Part shown: piece by piece, positions 35,778-47,066 of the stretch | Numbering within the stretch: the stretch's first letter is position 1 | Layout: each line of letters opens with the position of its first letter | Assembly: GCA_947650285.1 (NCBI GenBank) | Contig: CANTFL010000980.1 | Coordinates: 90,102-154,101, forward strand | Direction of reading: 5' to 3' | DNA length: 64,000 nt | Origin: Hyaloperonospora brassicae | Lineage: Eukaryota; Oomycota; Peronosporomycetes; Peronosporales; Peronosporaceae | Program-made: the position numbers and the translations under genes | The notes under the pieces: model-generated | Told to the model about the DNA's origin: nothing | The model's input: only the letters and a program-made list of their open reading frames with translations | Database searches by the model: none

Positions 35778-38700
35778 TTGCAAGCTGTATCCAAGGACTA
35801 CTGTCACGTTGCACGAAATTCGGTCCAATTGACAAATCTAGCTTGTCAACGTCCCGCACAAAAGCGTTGCATGGTTCAGATTCTAGTCAAGATGCTGAAA
35901 TATGCCTCACTGGGCGACGGAACACGTCGCACATGGCAACAAATGGGGCTTGCGATTGTCAGACGAGATCTAAATCTGGATGGACAAACGATACGCCAAG
36001 AAAGAATCATTCTTCTCCCTCAGTAGACTGGCGGCAACGTCGTATTGTGTGGAGGCGTCCGGTGCCAATGGAACGTGTAAGCTGGGATTCTCGGAAGGTA
36101 AGCAGAGTGCAGCAAGCAACGTCCGTACACTGGAGCACTACTTGTTTCCGCCGCACACCTAAAGAACGGATGGAGCTCGAGTTTGACCTACACAATGCAT
36201 CCATTCACGGAAGGCAAGATCGCGAAAGAGCTTATCTAGGACCGAGGAGTCGATCGGATGGAGTAACCTGCTACGTCTCCGGACACAGATTCGACCAGAA
36301 CTTGTCGAAACGTACCCTCGGCGACTGAGAGAGCGTGGCGTCAGACACCTTGACGACACTACCCAAAGGTGGTTGAATCCAACAAATGCCGTTGCTTGCT
36401 AGTGTTTGAAGGAAAAGGGGAGAAGATACTGCATCAAGGAGTCAACCGAATCGTTACATGTTCAGACGCTTATTGGTGCTTGGCTTGCGCGTCTGCGGCA
36501 TATGGCTTATCTTTTCCGCGCACTACATACCACGTGCGTTGCTTGCTTTGCTTTTAGAGAGGCTGCTCTATGTTTCTCCAACATCAGAATAACCGCCCCT
36601 TGTTGACTCTTATTGTGGATGGAAACCGCGAGCACAGCGGTGTTGAGTCAACCATTAAAGTTTATGAAAAGCAAAAACGCCCTATCGTTTTCGCTCACGC
36701 TGTTCTGACCCTGAGCTTTGTGGTTGAGCCCTTGCATGCGGCATCTCGGCTGTGGATCGAGTCGATTTACTTCAACCAGTTGTTTGCACGACCGAGTCGA
36801 GCTAGACTTGTGCACTTTTCTCACTTCAATGGATTGTATCATGTTGGAAACTGGGAGTCCTCTCCTGCATCCGATCGATTCGCGTGTGCCCGATCTTACG
36901 ACATTCTGGCGATGGTGTATATCGTTCTGTTTGTTCCTCACGCTGCACCGATTCCAGACCATGAGTTGTGGGCGCTCCGAATCAACACATATCGTTTGCC
37001 ACTAGCAAAAGCCGTCAAAGTACATCTTGTCACCGCCTTCCGGATGCAGTATCAGGACTTTGGTTAGCGTAACTGCTGCAAGCAGCTCTCCCATTCGAGC
37101 CTCATTTGCACTTGGTGTAGACGTTCAGCAACTATTGTTTGCACTCTTCTAGTCGCTTCAGACTTCAGGAAAGAGACCAATGGTCAGTTCCGACGTCCAG
37201 ATAGTATGCTTGTCAAATACTGCCAGCAGGACGGTCTTGGTCTCACATGGATCAGTATGCTCGAACGGCATATGTCACAGCCAAAGCATAGCATCCAGTT
37301 CGAAGCATATTCACCCGTTTGAAAGGTCAGTCCAGGGTACAGATCACATGATACTCATTGGCCCAGGTATGCGCTCGAAGCCAACCGAGGGTTCAAGCCA
37401 GATGACACGGTCAACGTGCTTGAGCTGAGTAGAAGACGCAAGCGATTGACTACAACACGACGAACAAACTAGCGTGTACGCATGGCTTTCCAAGTAGCTG
37501 CAACTTGCCGACATCTGAGCAGTCGAGGCGGGAAATGGAAACGATATCCTCCAAGAAGGCTAGTACACCAAATTCCAAGACTCAGGATGACAACGCACTC
37601 GCTCTTTCGTGTATGCAAACCTGGATGGATGGGTCGCGTGTCCATACATCATCAGGTGGGTGCTTGCTCTGGCATAAAGGTGTACCTGCTCTCTCCGCTT
37701 ACGCAAACGTGAGCAGAGAGAACGTAGAGTAACTCTCGCTGAGTACGACAACCTTGACTGGCACGGTCGACGTCGAGGAATAGGAACGTCAGCTATCTCC
37801 ACGAGGATGCAGAGGAACAGAGTTAAGTTTAGCACGTGAGTAGAGTTTGAGTACGTCTTTACTTGTCTAGTACTTTATCGGCGTGGGAGTCATCGTTGCA
37901 CTAGGTAGATACTGCGATCTCCGCTGATAGTGGCATAGAACATGTACTTGTGTGCATGATCAAGGTATGAAGTTAGATCTAAGATCTTGCCGTGCAGCGT
38001 TCTTGTGGTAAGACCGTTTTGCTCAAGACCCATTAACTACGCTGTACGCCCGCGTCTGAAAAGCTACGCTCAGATAAGGCACGACGAACGAAGCTCATCA
38101 CATGGGATCGAAGACTCGGCATTTCCTAGCAAAGCCAGCAGTAGGTTAGCAGAAGCAAATGCTCAGCTGCTTTGGATCCTGCTTCGGGCTAAAGGACTAG
38201 GCGAGCTAGCGCTCGAAAAGTCCGAGGTTGCACCGCATTTGCTATCACATAGACTGAAAATACGCTGCAGCTGACCTCGCATATAGCACTGAAAAGCTGC
38301 TTGAGCGAATGCCGACGTGAGTGTATCGCATGTTCGCAAGGTGTACCCTCCTCATTGCTTTACCTGCTCTTTACGTCGTTGGCTTGCTGTCATCCACTAC
38401 TTGGAGAGAGAGAGAGAGAGTGCACAACCGCCGAGGCGGAGGCGCCTCGTACGGGGATTCGTGAAACTTCCAAACAGCCAATTGGCCAACTTGGCTGAAA
38501 CGGACAAGTGGGCGAGTCCACCACCTTCCACCACTTCTTCTAACAGATTCTATCGGAGTCGTTATCAAGCGTATGTGGGTCTGCCATCTCTGCGACAACG
38601 CGTCGACGACAGAGAGAGAAGTTGAGGCGCATAGTAGCGCTAGTCGGCGAGTGAATGAAATGAAAACAAACCAGCATTCCTATCGCTGTGTAAGGATAGG

Positions 38701-39660
38701 CATACATTACGAGTGGCTACTACAAACGCGCAGATCGCACGAGGCCTACATTACTTGTGCTTGTTTGACGACGCATTCGTCGATGGCAGAATATCGACAC
38801 ATGGAGATAGTAGTGAGTGATCGATACGATAGAGACGCCTCAGTCGTAGTATGTTTGGCAATGTCGTCTTGCCAAGACAAATGGATCATTCTGATCACTC
38901 GTGAGCGATCAGCACGAAAATCTCAGCAAGTTGAGTGAGACAGTGTCAGCGGAAAAAAATCGCGGCAAGCCAAAGTTTCGATCGTCATTGGACTCGTTGC
39001 TCGTTATCGCCAAAGATCGCTGTGTCGATGGCATCCTGTTCTTACTGCGTACGATGCAAGTCGTTTTGCCGTGTATCCGGTACCCATCTTTTCGACTGAG
39101 CAGCAGACCGCCGCTCGTGGGTCAACCAACGGGCGTGATGACTCTTGCGACACTGAAGCGCTCGGGTCAGTCAACAAGGTGTTGCTTTGCACTGGGGTGC
39201 ACGCTTTTTATTCTGACACGGACTATCAGTACAGCCCATGAGACTCGAATTGGCTCCAATCGCTGACCTTCCAGTGTCGACACCCTCGCACTTGGCGATT
39301 TCCGTCAAGCTTGAGCTCTCACTTTTTCATTCGAGTGGAACTAGACATGCCAGCGCAATCGCACGCGCACAATCACAGCGCAAGAAGCGTACAAGCCAGC
39401 AAACTGCTTGCTCGGAGGGCAGCATAAACTCAGATTTGACATCGTGGGCGACACCAGCCCGTGCAGGAAATATCTACTCACCGAGTGTCAGCGCTTTTGA
39501 CAAAGAGTTCGTCGTCACCGTCCGTTTCGAGTCAATCATGCAATTGCATGCTGTCAACTGGGATCACTCTTCCAACATCGTTTCCAAGCTAACAGGTGCT
39601 GCGCAACTCTTTACGACGCGGCGACCAAAGGCAGTCAAACACATACTTTCGTTTGTGTGG
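35778..39660 (+). pseudogene. Broken plus-strand coding fragments, probable dead gene
   Basis: Plus-strand frames stay open in long pieces that switch frame or stop between them: 35843-36328, about 36294-36600, 36570-37067 (165 codons), about 37197-37470, 37987-38274, 38901-39266 and 39238-39600. Several read like real protein, with charged helical runs (ELVETYPRRLRERGVRHLDD, NVLELSRRRKRL) or beta-type alternation (FAHAVLTLSFVVEP, FDKEFVVTVRFESI). The opposite strand shows nothing comparable. The pattern fits one large gene that has accumulated frameshifts and stops, although some breaks could be introns. I did not recognise the family. If it proves to be a flagellar or basal-body protein, loss would fit a lineage that has dropped zoospores, but that is only a guess. 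Confidence 0.4.
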
Positions 39661-39826
39661 TCCTACAGTACCTGCAAACGGCCGCGCGCGTCTCACCGTC
39701 GGCAGAGGAAAACCCCCTCGACCTCCATGCACATCCTCTCTTCTTTCGAAACGCTCTCCACCCACTACACCCCCTTTTGTCACGCGAGCAAACACCCACC
39801 TGAAAAAACGGTCCACCCAAGACAGG

Positions 39827-39980
39827 ACAACAACATACAACAACATACAACAACAACATACAACAACAACATACGACAACAACAACACACAACACACAAC
39901 AACAACAACAACAACACACAATAACAACACACAATAACAACAATAACAATAACAAACGCCCAGAACAACGTCAACAACAC
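39827..39980 (+). repeat. (CAA)n-rich low-complexity tract in front of the glycosyltransferase
   Basis: An almost G/T-free stretch built of CAA, CAACAT and CAC units, with a few ATAACAA variants towards its right end. It stops 6 bases before the ATG at 39,986, so it probably forms the 5' UTR. Unstructured CAA-rich leaders are known to favour ribosome scanning; whether that applies here is inference. Confidence 0.85.
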
Positions 39981-39985
39981 TTGCG

Positions 39986-41483
39986 ATGCGGGCAGCAATT
40001 CAGCCGTTCGGCCGCGTGAGCTCCCGCGGCGAGCAGCAAAGAGGCGCAGCGTGTGACCTGCGCGTCGCGCTGCTCATTGTCGTCCCCGTTGTCTGTCTCG
40101 TTGTGGTGCTGTACGAGTTCCTCTATCTACAGGAGTACACTGCCCACACGACCGCAGGAGACCGTCTCGTTGCCGAGCAGAGCGCGCGTTTGCGCTCGGA
40201 CGACGCCGCAGCAGCTGCCACTTCTCTGTCGCAGCCGCTCGCAGCGACTCGGTCGATTGTCAATGACCGTCGCACGATCGTTCTGGTCGCCAATTACCGC
40301 GACTCGACCAGGTGAGCAGTTGTCACGTGCAACCAGTGGGGTATTTGTGTCTGTTTGAGTTTGGTCCTGTCCTTCAGGTGCTCGTTTGCTGACTAGTTCT
40401 GGACACAAATGGTGTTTCTGACGTGCTTAGGTGCTCGGAGACATTGCGGTCGATTTTTGACAATGCAGCAGCGCCGGATAATCTCAAGATTAGCATTTAT
40501 GATCAGATTTATCCTGCACGGGACGAGCGCTCGTGCGCCGACGTGTTCTGTGAGCTCGTGGGGCAAGACAACTGTCGCCGTGAGCAGATTGTGTCGTCTC
40601 AGATCGACGCTGTGAATGCGACGGTAGGTCATTGACGAAGCGTCTGGGTTGTTGTTGTTTGGGGGCGGCTGTTGACTCACTTGTTGCTGCTGCTGATGGG
40701 TATGTGTGTTGATCGGATGCGGTGTAGGGGCCCACTGCTGCGCGGTACGAGACGGAAAAGGCCATCACGGACGAGCATTTCTGCCTGACCATTGACTCGC
40801 ACATGATTTTTGTGCGCGATTGGGACGAGAAGATCATCGCGCAGTGGGACTCGATCGAGAATCCGAACGCCATCATTTCGATCTACCCAAAGTCGACTGA
40901 ACATTTGACGGATCACGGTGTGGATGACTTGGTGCAGCTCATGTGCATGTCGCGGATCGAGACGAACGACCGGGACGCCATGGTGCAGTACGCGGCTCCT
41001 GCTTGGATTAACAAGAAGGATACGCCGAAGCCGCGATTGATGTCGCAGCTGGCCGGTGGGTTCAACTTTGGCGATTGCAAACAGGTGAAGGAGGTGCGGA
41101 ATGACCCGTACACACCTTATCTTTTCCACGGCGAAGAGTATTCACGTGCAACACGGCTCTGGACTGCTGGCTACGACTTTTACGCGCCGTCGGAAGACGT
41201 TGCGTACCACTGGTACGAGACCCGAAAGGTGGTGTGGGAGCGCAATTGGAGCAAGCGGTACGCAGTGCAGCAAAAGTCAAAGCGTCGCGTTCGCGCGATC
41301 CTGCACTTGCCTGTAACGAAAGAAGACTTTGATCACACCGACCTGGAGAAGTTTGCTCTCGGCACGAAGCGAACGCTCGAGCAGTGGAAGGAGTTCTCGG
41401 GCATCGATCCTCTGGCAAAGTTCGTTTCGCCCGACGACGCCCAGTTTGACAACTGCAAGCAGCTCGAGTACGTGCCGTACTAG
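39986..41483 (+). CDS. GlcNAc-transferase-like glycosyltransferase, type II membrane protein, 424 aa
   Basis: Likely a Golgi enzyme that transfers a sugar, probably GlcNAc, to protein; it belongs to the family that includes the Skp1 GlcNAc-transferase (Pfam Glycosyltransferase GlcNAc). Exons are 39986-40311, 40431-40623 and 40728-41483, with GT-AG introns of 119 and 104 nt. A 26-residue basic cytoplasmic tail precedes one membrane anchor (about 27-48, VALLIVVPVVCLVVVLYEFL). The catalytic part starts with IVLVANYRDSTRC and has the metal-binding DxH motif as DSH (196-198) in LTIDSHMIFVRDWDE, where the family usually reads QIDSHMRF. The C-terminal part includes GYDFYAPSEDVAYHWYE, also typical. 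The membrane anchor sets it apart from the cytosolic Dictyostelium Skp1 enzyme. Donor and acceptor specificity cannot be read from sequence. Confidence 0.9.
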
Positions 41484-41695
41484 GCAGATGATCCACTTTG
41501 ACTGCACTTTTGTATGTGACCGAGTGCTGGCCCCGCTGAACGATCGACAGTCGACCGACAGCGCCGTGTCCTTAAACAACATAATCATAATCGCGACAAT
41601 AAGTATACTAATCATGGCAACCACATTTTTTTTATGATCATGATAATCATTATCATCACTATCGTGATCATAGAGATCATAAGCCATCAGTCGTG
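41484..41695. other. Short AT-rich intergenic region with ATCAT palindromes
   Basis: The 212-bp gap between two plus-strand genes has a run of AT-rich, palindromic words: ATGATCAT, then TGATAATCATTATCA (odd palindrome), then GTGATCATAGAGATCAT. It probably contains the 3' UTR of the glycosyltransferase and the promoter of the hydrolase. It is unlike the GC-rich flanks. Confidence 0.6.
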
Positions 41696-43324
41696 ATGAC
41701 CCCAATGCAGCGGTTCATGCTCGTCGTAGCGCTCTGTGCCTACGCCGGCCACACTGGACGCAGTCTCTGTCAACAACACGCCCAATTGCAGCGAAGCCGT
41801 CCTCGTCTCCATTGGTTGGCCGTCGTGCGCGCCGCTCTCAAGTACACGTCCATCGGGCAGCTCATTGCCAGCTCCGAGTACCTCTTGTGTCTCCTGAAGC
41901 CGCTGCTGGTCCTCCGACTCAGTCGGTTGCTGCTATGGACACCTCGCGGGTGTCGCGTCAACCGCTGCTATGGAGACCACAAGCGCCAGCGACTCGACAT
42001 CTACGGCATCGAAGGAGGAACGAACAAGCCAGTGCTGGTGTTCCTGCACGGAGGCGCGTGGTCTTACGGCCACAAGTGGCAGTACGCTCTGGTCGGACAG
42101 TACCTGGCCACACACGGCTTCCTGGTGGCGATCGTGAGCTACAGGACGTTTCCTCATGGCTCAGTGGTGGAGATGGTCGAAGACATTGAGAACGCCGTAC
42201 GTGCCTAACTGAGTGACTGAGTGCCTGAGTGATGGACAGGGCTTCCCATTGGGAGCCTGTTGGCGCTGCGGACGCTAATGCAGGTGCCATGATGATGACA
42301 GGTGCTCTGGGTTGCCGAGCGCTCGCAGTCGCTTGGTGGGGATCGCCACCGGCTCTTCGTGAGCGGCCACTCGTCCGGTGGACACGTCGGAGCGTTGGCT
42401 TTGGTCAAGTCGGCTCTCCGTCTCGCTAGCAGTGACAAGAAGGTACGCTCGGTCTTGTCCTGCCATGTGTGTCCGTTCGACACGCTGAGTCGACCGCTTT
42501 GTGTCTGCAGACTGGTTCGAGAAAGGAGATTGCGAACTCCGTGCGTGGATTCATTGGCCTCGCGGCGCCGTACGACATCTCCGATCATTACATTTTCGAG
42601 AGCGAACGCGTCATGGGACCGCTGAACGGTACGTCTCCTTACACCCAAAGTTCATTGTGCGCTAGGTCTCCCCAACTAAGGCGTGTCATTCGTGATGCAC
42701 AGGAGTGCACGGCATTTCGTCCATGAAGCCTGCCATGCTGGGCGTGGACAACTTCAAAAAGTACAGTCCGACAGCGCAACTCGAAGAGGCGAAACACGTC
42801 GGTACGGAGCTCGTCCTACTTGAGCTGTTCACGAGTCACGTGGAGTAGGCTGACTTGTCGGTTGCGCACGTGTCACGTCGGTAGACTTTTCGCTCCCCCC
42901 GTTCTACCTCCTGCATGGAGACAATGACACGGTACGTCACGAGCCGTCACGAAGAACCCGAGACGAGTTGTATGTGTGGTAACTGACCTTTCATGCAGGT
43001 CGTTCCCCCGAGCTCGTCGATAAAGCTCGCGCGTGTCATGGTACGCGCAACGTGGCAGTGTAATGGATGTGGTCGAGTGTCAGCTGCTAACACGTGCGTC
43101 GCTGTTCTGTACGGTAGACAGAAGCGGGTCAAGTTGCCGAGTACTGCGAAGTAGGCGACTGCACTCACGAGGACATTGTGTTTGCAGTGATGGGGGAGAA
43201 CGTCACCTGCCGCGCGACTGTCATCAACACGCTACAGCGCATCATGTTGCCGGCACCTGTGCATACGGCGGAGGTGCAGCTCCAGCCTTCATCAGCGCCG
43301 CTGTCAGTCCCACCGAAAATGTGA
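41696..43324 (+). CDS. Alpha/beta hydrolase, isoprenylcysteine methylesterase-like, seven exons, 384 aa
   Basis: Serine hydrolase of the carboxylesterase/ICME-like group. Plant ICME removes the methyl ester from prenylated proteins at the ER and Golgi; that substrate is an inference here. Exons: 41696-42196, 42302-42442, 42511-42628, 42703-42801, 42885-42931, 42999-43040, 43118-43324; GT-AG introns of 67-105 nt. The N terminus is hydrophobic (residues 4-18), with another hydrophobic stretch near 62-81, suggesting membrane association. Oxyanion motif HGGAW (118-122) is followed by SYGHKWQYAL, as in ICME. The nucleophile elbow is GHSSGG (Ser191). The acid is in HGDNDTVVP (formed by exons 5 and 6), and the His lies in GDCTHEDIV. 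The triad is therefore complete. The start is ATG at 41,696; a GTG sits directly before it. Confidence 0.88.
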
Positions 43325-43709
43325 TGGCCGCCAGTACTTGAGCAAGAAGTTGTTGCGTGAACGAGGGCAGCAAATGGAGTTCGATGGCGCACACTTTCGA
43401 CCAGTCTCAGCCACACCCGTCTCATCACGAGAGCCTCTCGCATCGTTGCACCTGCAGTAGCTCCTGTCCGTCAACACGGTCCCCTGCACGCACAGCTCGT
43501 TGTTCGTATCGTGTCAGACTTCCATCAGCTCGACAACGACCGTCGTCTCACTGCCACTTCACCTGTCGTCGCCTACAGGTCGTCCGTCCGTCCGTCCGTC
43601 CACTCTGACCAGCCACAGCTCCTGTCTGCGGTCCAGCAAGCCTCCCGAATCCAGCAGCACCCGAGCGCAGGCCCCAGTCACGAGCATCCTGCCGCAGCCA
43701 TCGGTCCCT
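43325..43709. other. Convergent intergenic region with (GTCC)n tract
   Basis: The 385-bp gap lies between the 3' ends of the plus-strand hydrolase and the minus-strand profilin-like gene. A CGTCC tetranucleotide tract occupies about 43,579-43,602. No gene is supported; both 3' UTRs should be here. Confidence 0.55.
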
Positions 43710-44186
43710 TCAGCGCCGCAGCGCTGCACACGCTCCATCGACGTGCCGGAAGACCGTCTCGAGCTGCAGTGGCGCCGAGAACGCGACCGCCACGACCCCA
43801 AACGGGAGTTTCTCGACCACGAGGCCGCGACTTCGGCCGCGCGTGACGGCGCAGACGCTCGAGAACGTGGCCGAGACGACGTGGAAGACGGTGGCGCCCA
43901 GACGCAGCGCAGCTGTCGCCCGCTCTCTGTCGCCCCCGACCGCTTCTTGAAGCGCGTGCCGCGTGAGGTCGTCAAACAGCGCCACGAGCTGCAGAGGGTT
44001 TACGTCGAGAAAACGGCTCGAAGCCGACTGGAAACACCCGTCGCGATACTCGACGCGACCGAAGAGCGTCAGGACGCACACGCCGTCGTAGAAGCCGTCC
44101 GAGGGGCAGTCGTTGTTGGGACTGTCTCGAGAGCTCAGCAGGTCGGACAGAAAGCTGCGCCAGTAGCGCGTGTTGCGAGTGGTCAT
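43710..44186 (-). CDS. Small protein with profilin-like pattern, 158 aa
   Basis: Single-exon frame from ATG at 44,186 to TGA at 43,710. The residue pattern resembles a profilin/roadblock-like alpha-beta fold: an N-terminal helix (TRYWRSFLSDLLSS), a strand pair (DGVCVLTLFGRVEYRDGCF), a central amphipathic helix (VNPLQLVALFDDLTRHAL), strands (GATVFHVVSATFSSVCAVTR, GLVVEKLPFGVVAVAFSAP), and a C-terminal helix with Leu/Val spacing. Length (158) is slightly above usual profilins (125-145). The frame remains open upstream past 44,186, so the start is uncertain. It lies 231 bases downstream of the kinase-like gene on the same strand. The plus strand is also open over this region (43,500-44,249), but with arginine- and alanine-rich shadow composition. 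Confidence 0.55.
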   Translation of the reverse strand: MTTRNTRYWRSFLSDLLSSRDSPNNDCPSDGFYDGVCVLTLFGRVEYRDGCFQSASSRFLDVNPLQLVALFDDLTRHALQEAVGGDRERATAALRLGATVFHVVSATFSSVCAVTRGRSRGLVVEKLPFGVVAVAFSAPLQLETVFRHVDGACAALRR

Positions 44187-44416
44187 GCAGCCGCACCGGT
44201 CTCTCGCTGGCTGTGGTGTACCTGTCTGTGTATGTATCTGTATCGATAAGTGTCGGCGGTGGCTCTTGTGGTTGTGGAGGAGGAGGGACAGCAGATTGGG
44301 AACTGAGCAGCAGCAGTGTGTGTGTGTGAGTGAGAGGTGGAGCTGTTTCGTTGCTGGATACGATGCAGTGCCCTGTGCGCGCACGTGGGCGAAGGAGGAG
44401 AAAGAGGTGGCGACTG

Positions 44417-45656
44417 CTACAGCCCAAAGACGCGCATAACGTCGCCGAAGGTACTGCGGCAGTGGCTGTGCTTGTAGCGTTTGGTGCGCTGCCGCAGCAG
44501 CGGAATGTCCACGTGGACGCGTTTGCGCTGGAGCAGACCGATCATGCGCGGCGAGCTGAGGAACTGCGGACATGAACACGTTGTTTGGCGACACGGAGAG
44601 AGAAGTCTTCATCAGGTCAGGAACGCCTGGCAACGCGTCTCATCTATCGGCACGGACCTGACAGAGCTGCGTGACGTTCTTGGGCTTCGTGGTCGACGAG
44701 CACTTTTCAAAGTCCACGAACGTGCAGCGCCACACTGTCGGCGGCTCCCTCGAGCGGTGCACGAGCACGTGGCGGTGCGGGTGCGTCATCTCTTCCTTGT
44801 TCACGCCGAGGAGGTCCATGGCAAAGCACTGCTGGCACAAACACGAGTCAGCAGCGACGACGAAGCGTTCGTTCAGCTTGCGACCGACGGACGGACAACG
44901 GACGGACGGACTGCAGCGCGGCGTACCTGGCACAGCATCTCCCGGACGAGCCAGACGGCGTTCGCGGGCGAAGCCACGTCGTCGTCCTGCGCGAGGAACG
45001 CCACTACGTTCTTCCCCTGCAGTCGCTCGCAGAGGAACCAGCCGCTGCCTGCGTCGAGGAGCTTTGGCCCGAGCCCCATGCGGTTGACCACGCGCAGCCA
45101 CTGCGCTTCCAGCGTCACCGAGTGCGTGGCCGACGCACTGGCTGCGAGCTTCGCCACCACTGCCTCGTCGCTCGAGCGCAGCTCACCGGCGTACAAGACG
45201 CCCCGTTTCCCACGCGCAAAGAAGCGCAGATTGGCCACACGCGCCTCGAGCAGTTGCAGCGCAGCGGTTGCAGCCGTACCGACTGTGGCCGTGAGTCGGT
45301 CAATCTGCTCGCCCTCGAGCCTCCACTTCTTCCACCTGGTACGGTGTCCACCGACAAACAACAACAGCAGTTCAGCAGCAGCAGCAGAGTAAGCGTTGCA
45401 ACGACGACGGACGGCCCACCATCGACTCGTTCGTTCCGTACCGTTCCAGATGTGCCGATCCATTGTCGCCGGCCACAGTGAGTGCGTCCTCCGTGTCGTG
45501 ACAATCACTGGCTGCAGTCGCCTTTCGGCTAATCGCCGCATCGACGCGCGCGACTTCGTGGAGCTCACAGACCGCCAACTGGACGTTCTCGCGCTCGTCG
45601 CTGGACAGCATCGACTGGAGCGCTTCGAAACGCGCTAACACGACGAGCTCCCACAT
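44417..45656 (-). CDS. RIO-like predicted protein kinase, four exons, 313 aa
   Basis: Resembles the atypical predicted Ser/Thr kinase group found mainly in archaea (COG2112-like). Exons in transcription order: 45656-45442, 45335-44927, 44828-44658, 44563-44417; introns are GT-AG, 106, 98 and 94 nt, and each junction keeps the frame. The nucleotide loop reads ARGKRGVLYAGEL (111-124), the invariant lysine is probably K134 in VVAKLA, and the helix C glutamate is probably E148. MGLGPKLLDAGSGWFLCERL is typical of the group. The catalytic segment is unusual: EEMTHPHRHVLV (about 220-231) replaces HRD, and the metal site is FVDFEKC (DFE instead of DFG, D247). The N-terminal 105 residues are helical and unmatched. 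Target and function are unknown. The last exon encodes a basic tail (LLQRKRVHVDIPLLRQRTKR). Confidence 0.75.
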
Positions 45657-45772
45657 GGGCTTCTCACCTGCGCAGGGAATGGCTGACTGGCTGACTGGTG
45701 GTCGACGAGGGACCGCCGTACATAACGGAACGCCGTGGTCTCGATAGGTGTATTGCTCTCGCTCGTTAGTCG

Positions 45773-47066
45773 CTACATGTACAAGTCGAGCAGGAACTTC
45801 TTGTAGAGCGTCATGAACCGGGCCAAGAAGGCCTCAAAGTGGAAAATGTCTTTCGAGCCGCGCTGCATGCGGTGCTCGTAGTACGAAGCCCACTGCACGA
45901 GCTCGTGCTTGAGGTCGTCGTCCAGGCGGCTCATGAGCTCCCGACAGAGCACCTTGAGGACCACTTCGGACGGCACGCAGTTGGAGAGGAGCTCGTAGAT
46001 CATTTCACGCGCTTTCAAGAGACTAGAGAGAGAGAGAGAGAGACACACACGCACACGGACGGCAGAAACAGCGACCGAAGCGAGTGAGCTCCCCCACGTC
46101 ACACACTCTCTGTCGGCCACGCAACGTACCCAGCAGGCGACTGCTCTTGCAGCACTACTTTTGCCAGACCGCAGACGTACTCTTCCCACGCCGGCAGTTG
46201 GATCCGCTGGTCAGGAGAGAACGGATAGCTGCGAGCGCATTCAAACACACAGGCAGCAACAACAACAACAACAACACACGACGCACTCTGTTCAGTCACA
46301 ACCCACAAGACACGACACGACGCGTCCGTCACCAGCAACAGACAGCGTCGACGTACTTTTGGACGCGACACGTCTCGAGCATGAGCAGCGCCCGTCGCAG
46401 GTTCCGGTCGCTCTTGGCCGCAATCTGCTCGCCCAGCGGAGCGCAGTAGTCGATGCCCTCCTTGACACAGACCCCCTGCAAGATACTGCACACTTCGTCG
46501 GTCGTTGGGGCGCCCACGCGCACGCCGAGGCAGCGGCTGCGCAGCGGCTCAATCACTTTGGACGGACTGTTGCAGCACAGCACGAGGCGGCACGTGGCCG
46601 TGTACTTCTCCATCGTGCGCCGCAGCGCGTGCTGCGCGTGTTTGCTGAGGCGGTCCACCTCCATGAGCAGCACGACTTTGAACGGCTGCCGCGCGTTGCT
46701 GTCGGCCAAGTGGTACTGCGCGATCTCCTTGAGCACTTCTTGCACCACGAGGCGGTCGCTCGCGCCCGCGTCCGACGGGTTCATCTCAATGTGGAAGTTG
46801 CTTGCGACGGTCGTGAGCTCGACCTTTGCGCTGCGGTTCGGAGCTCTGAACGCCTTGTGCTCGAGCCGCACTTTGAGCGCGCCGTCGCCGTAGAGCGCGC
46901 GCAGGAGCGCCATGACGCGCGTCTTCTTGCCAGCGCCCGAGGGGCCGTACACGAGCAGGTGCGGCAGGTCGGACGACTGCGACAGGTTCTGCAGCCGTTT
47001 GGTCACGTCGGGGTGGAAGTCGAGCGACGAGAGCGACGTCGGGCGGTACTTGTCGACCCACAGCAT
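45773..47066 (-). CDS. RFC3: Replication factor C subunit 3 (clamp loader), three exons, 352 aa
   Basis: Subunit of the five-protein RFC clamp loader that places PCNA on DNA at primer ends; nuclear, for replication and repair. Exons in transcription order: 47066-46357, 46228-46130, 46022-45773; GT-AG introns of 128 and 107 nt. The N terminus is the family's usual start, MLWVDKYRP. Walker A is GPSGAGKK (41-48). The Walker B region reads LLMEVDRL, the degenerate form also found in human RFC3. NPSDAG (96-101), HALRRTMEKY and the arginine-finger motif SRC (177-179) are intact. The collar domain has CRVQNYPF across intron 1 and ends with ASYYEHRMQRGSK and ALYKKF-like LARFMTLYKKFLLD. Length is close to human RFC3 (356 aa). 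The ATG at 47,066 is chosen because upstream frame starts only at a TTG. Confidence 0.95.

Noticed and set aside
43500..44249. 249-codon plus-strand frame over the profilin-like gene
   Set aside because: Rich in Arg, Ala, Ser and Val without any fold-like pattern; it continues through the simple-repeat tract at 43.58 kb. The minus strand gives a better protein.
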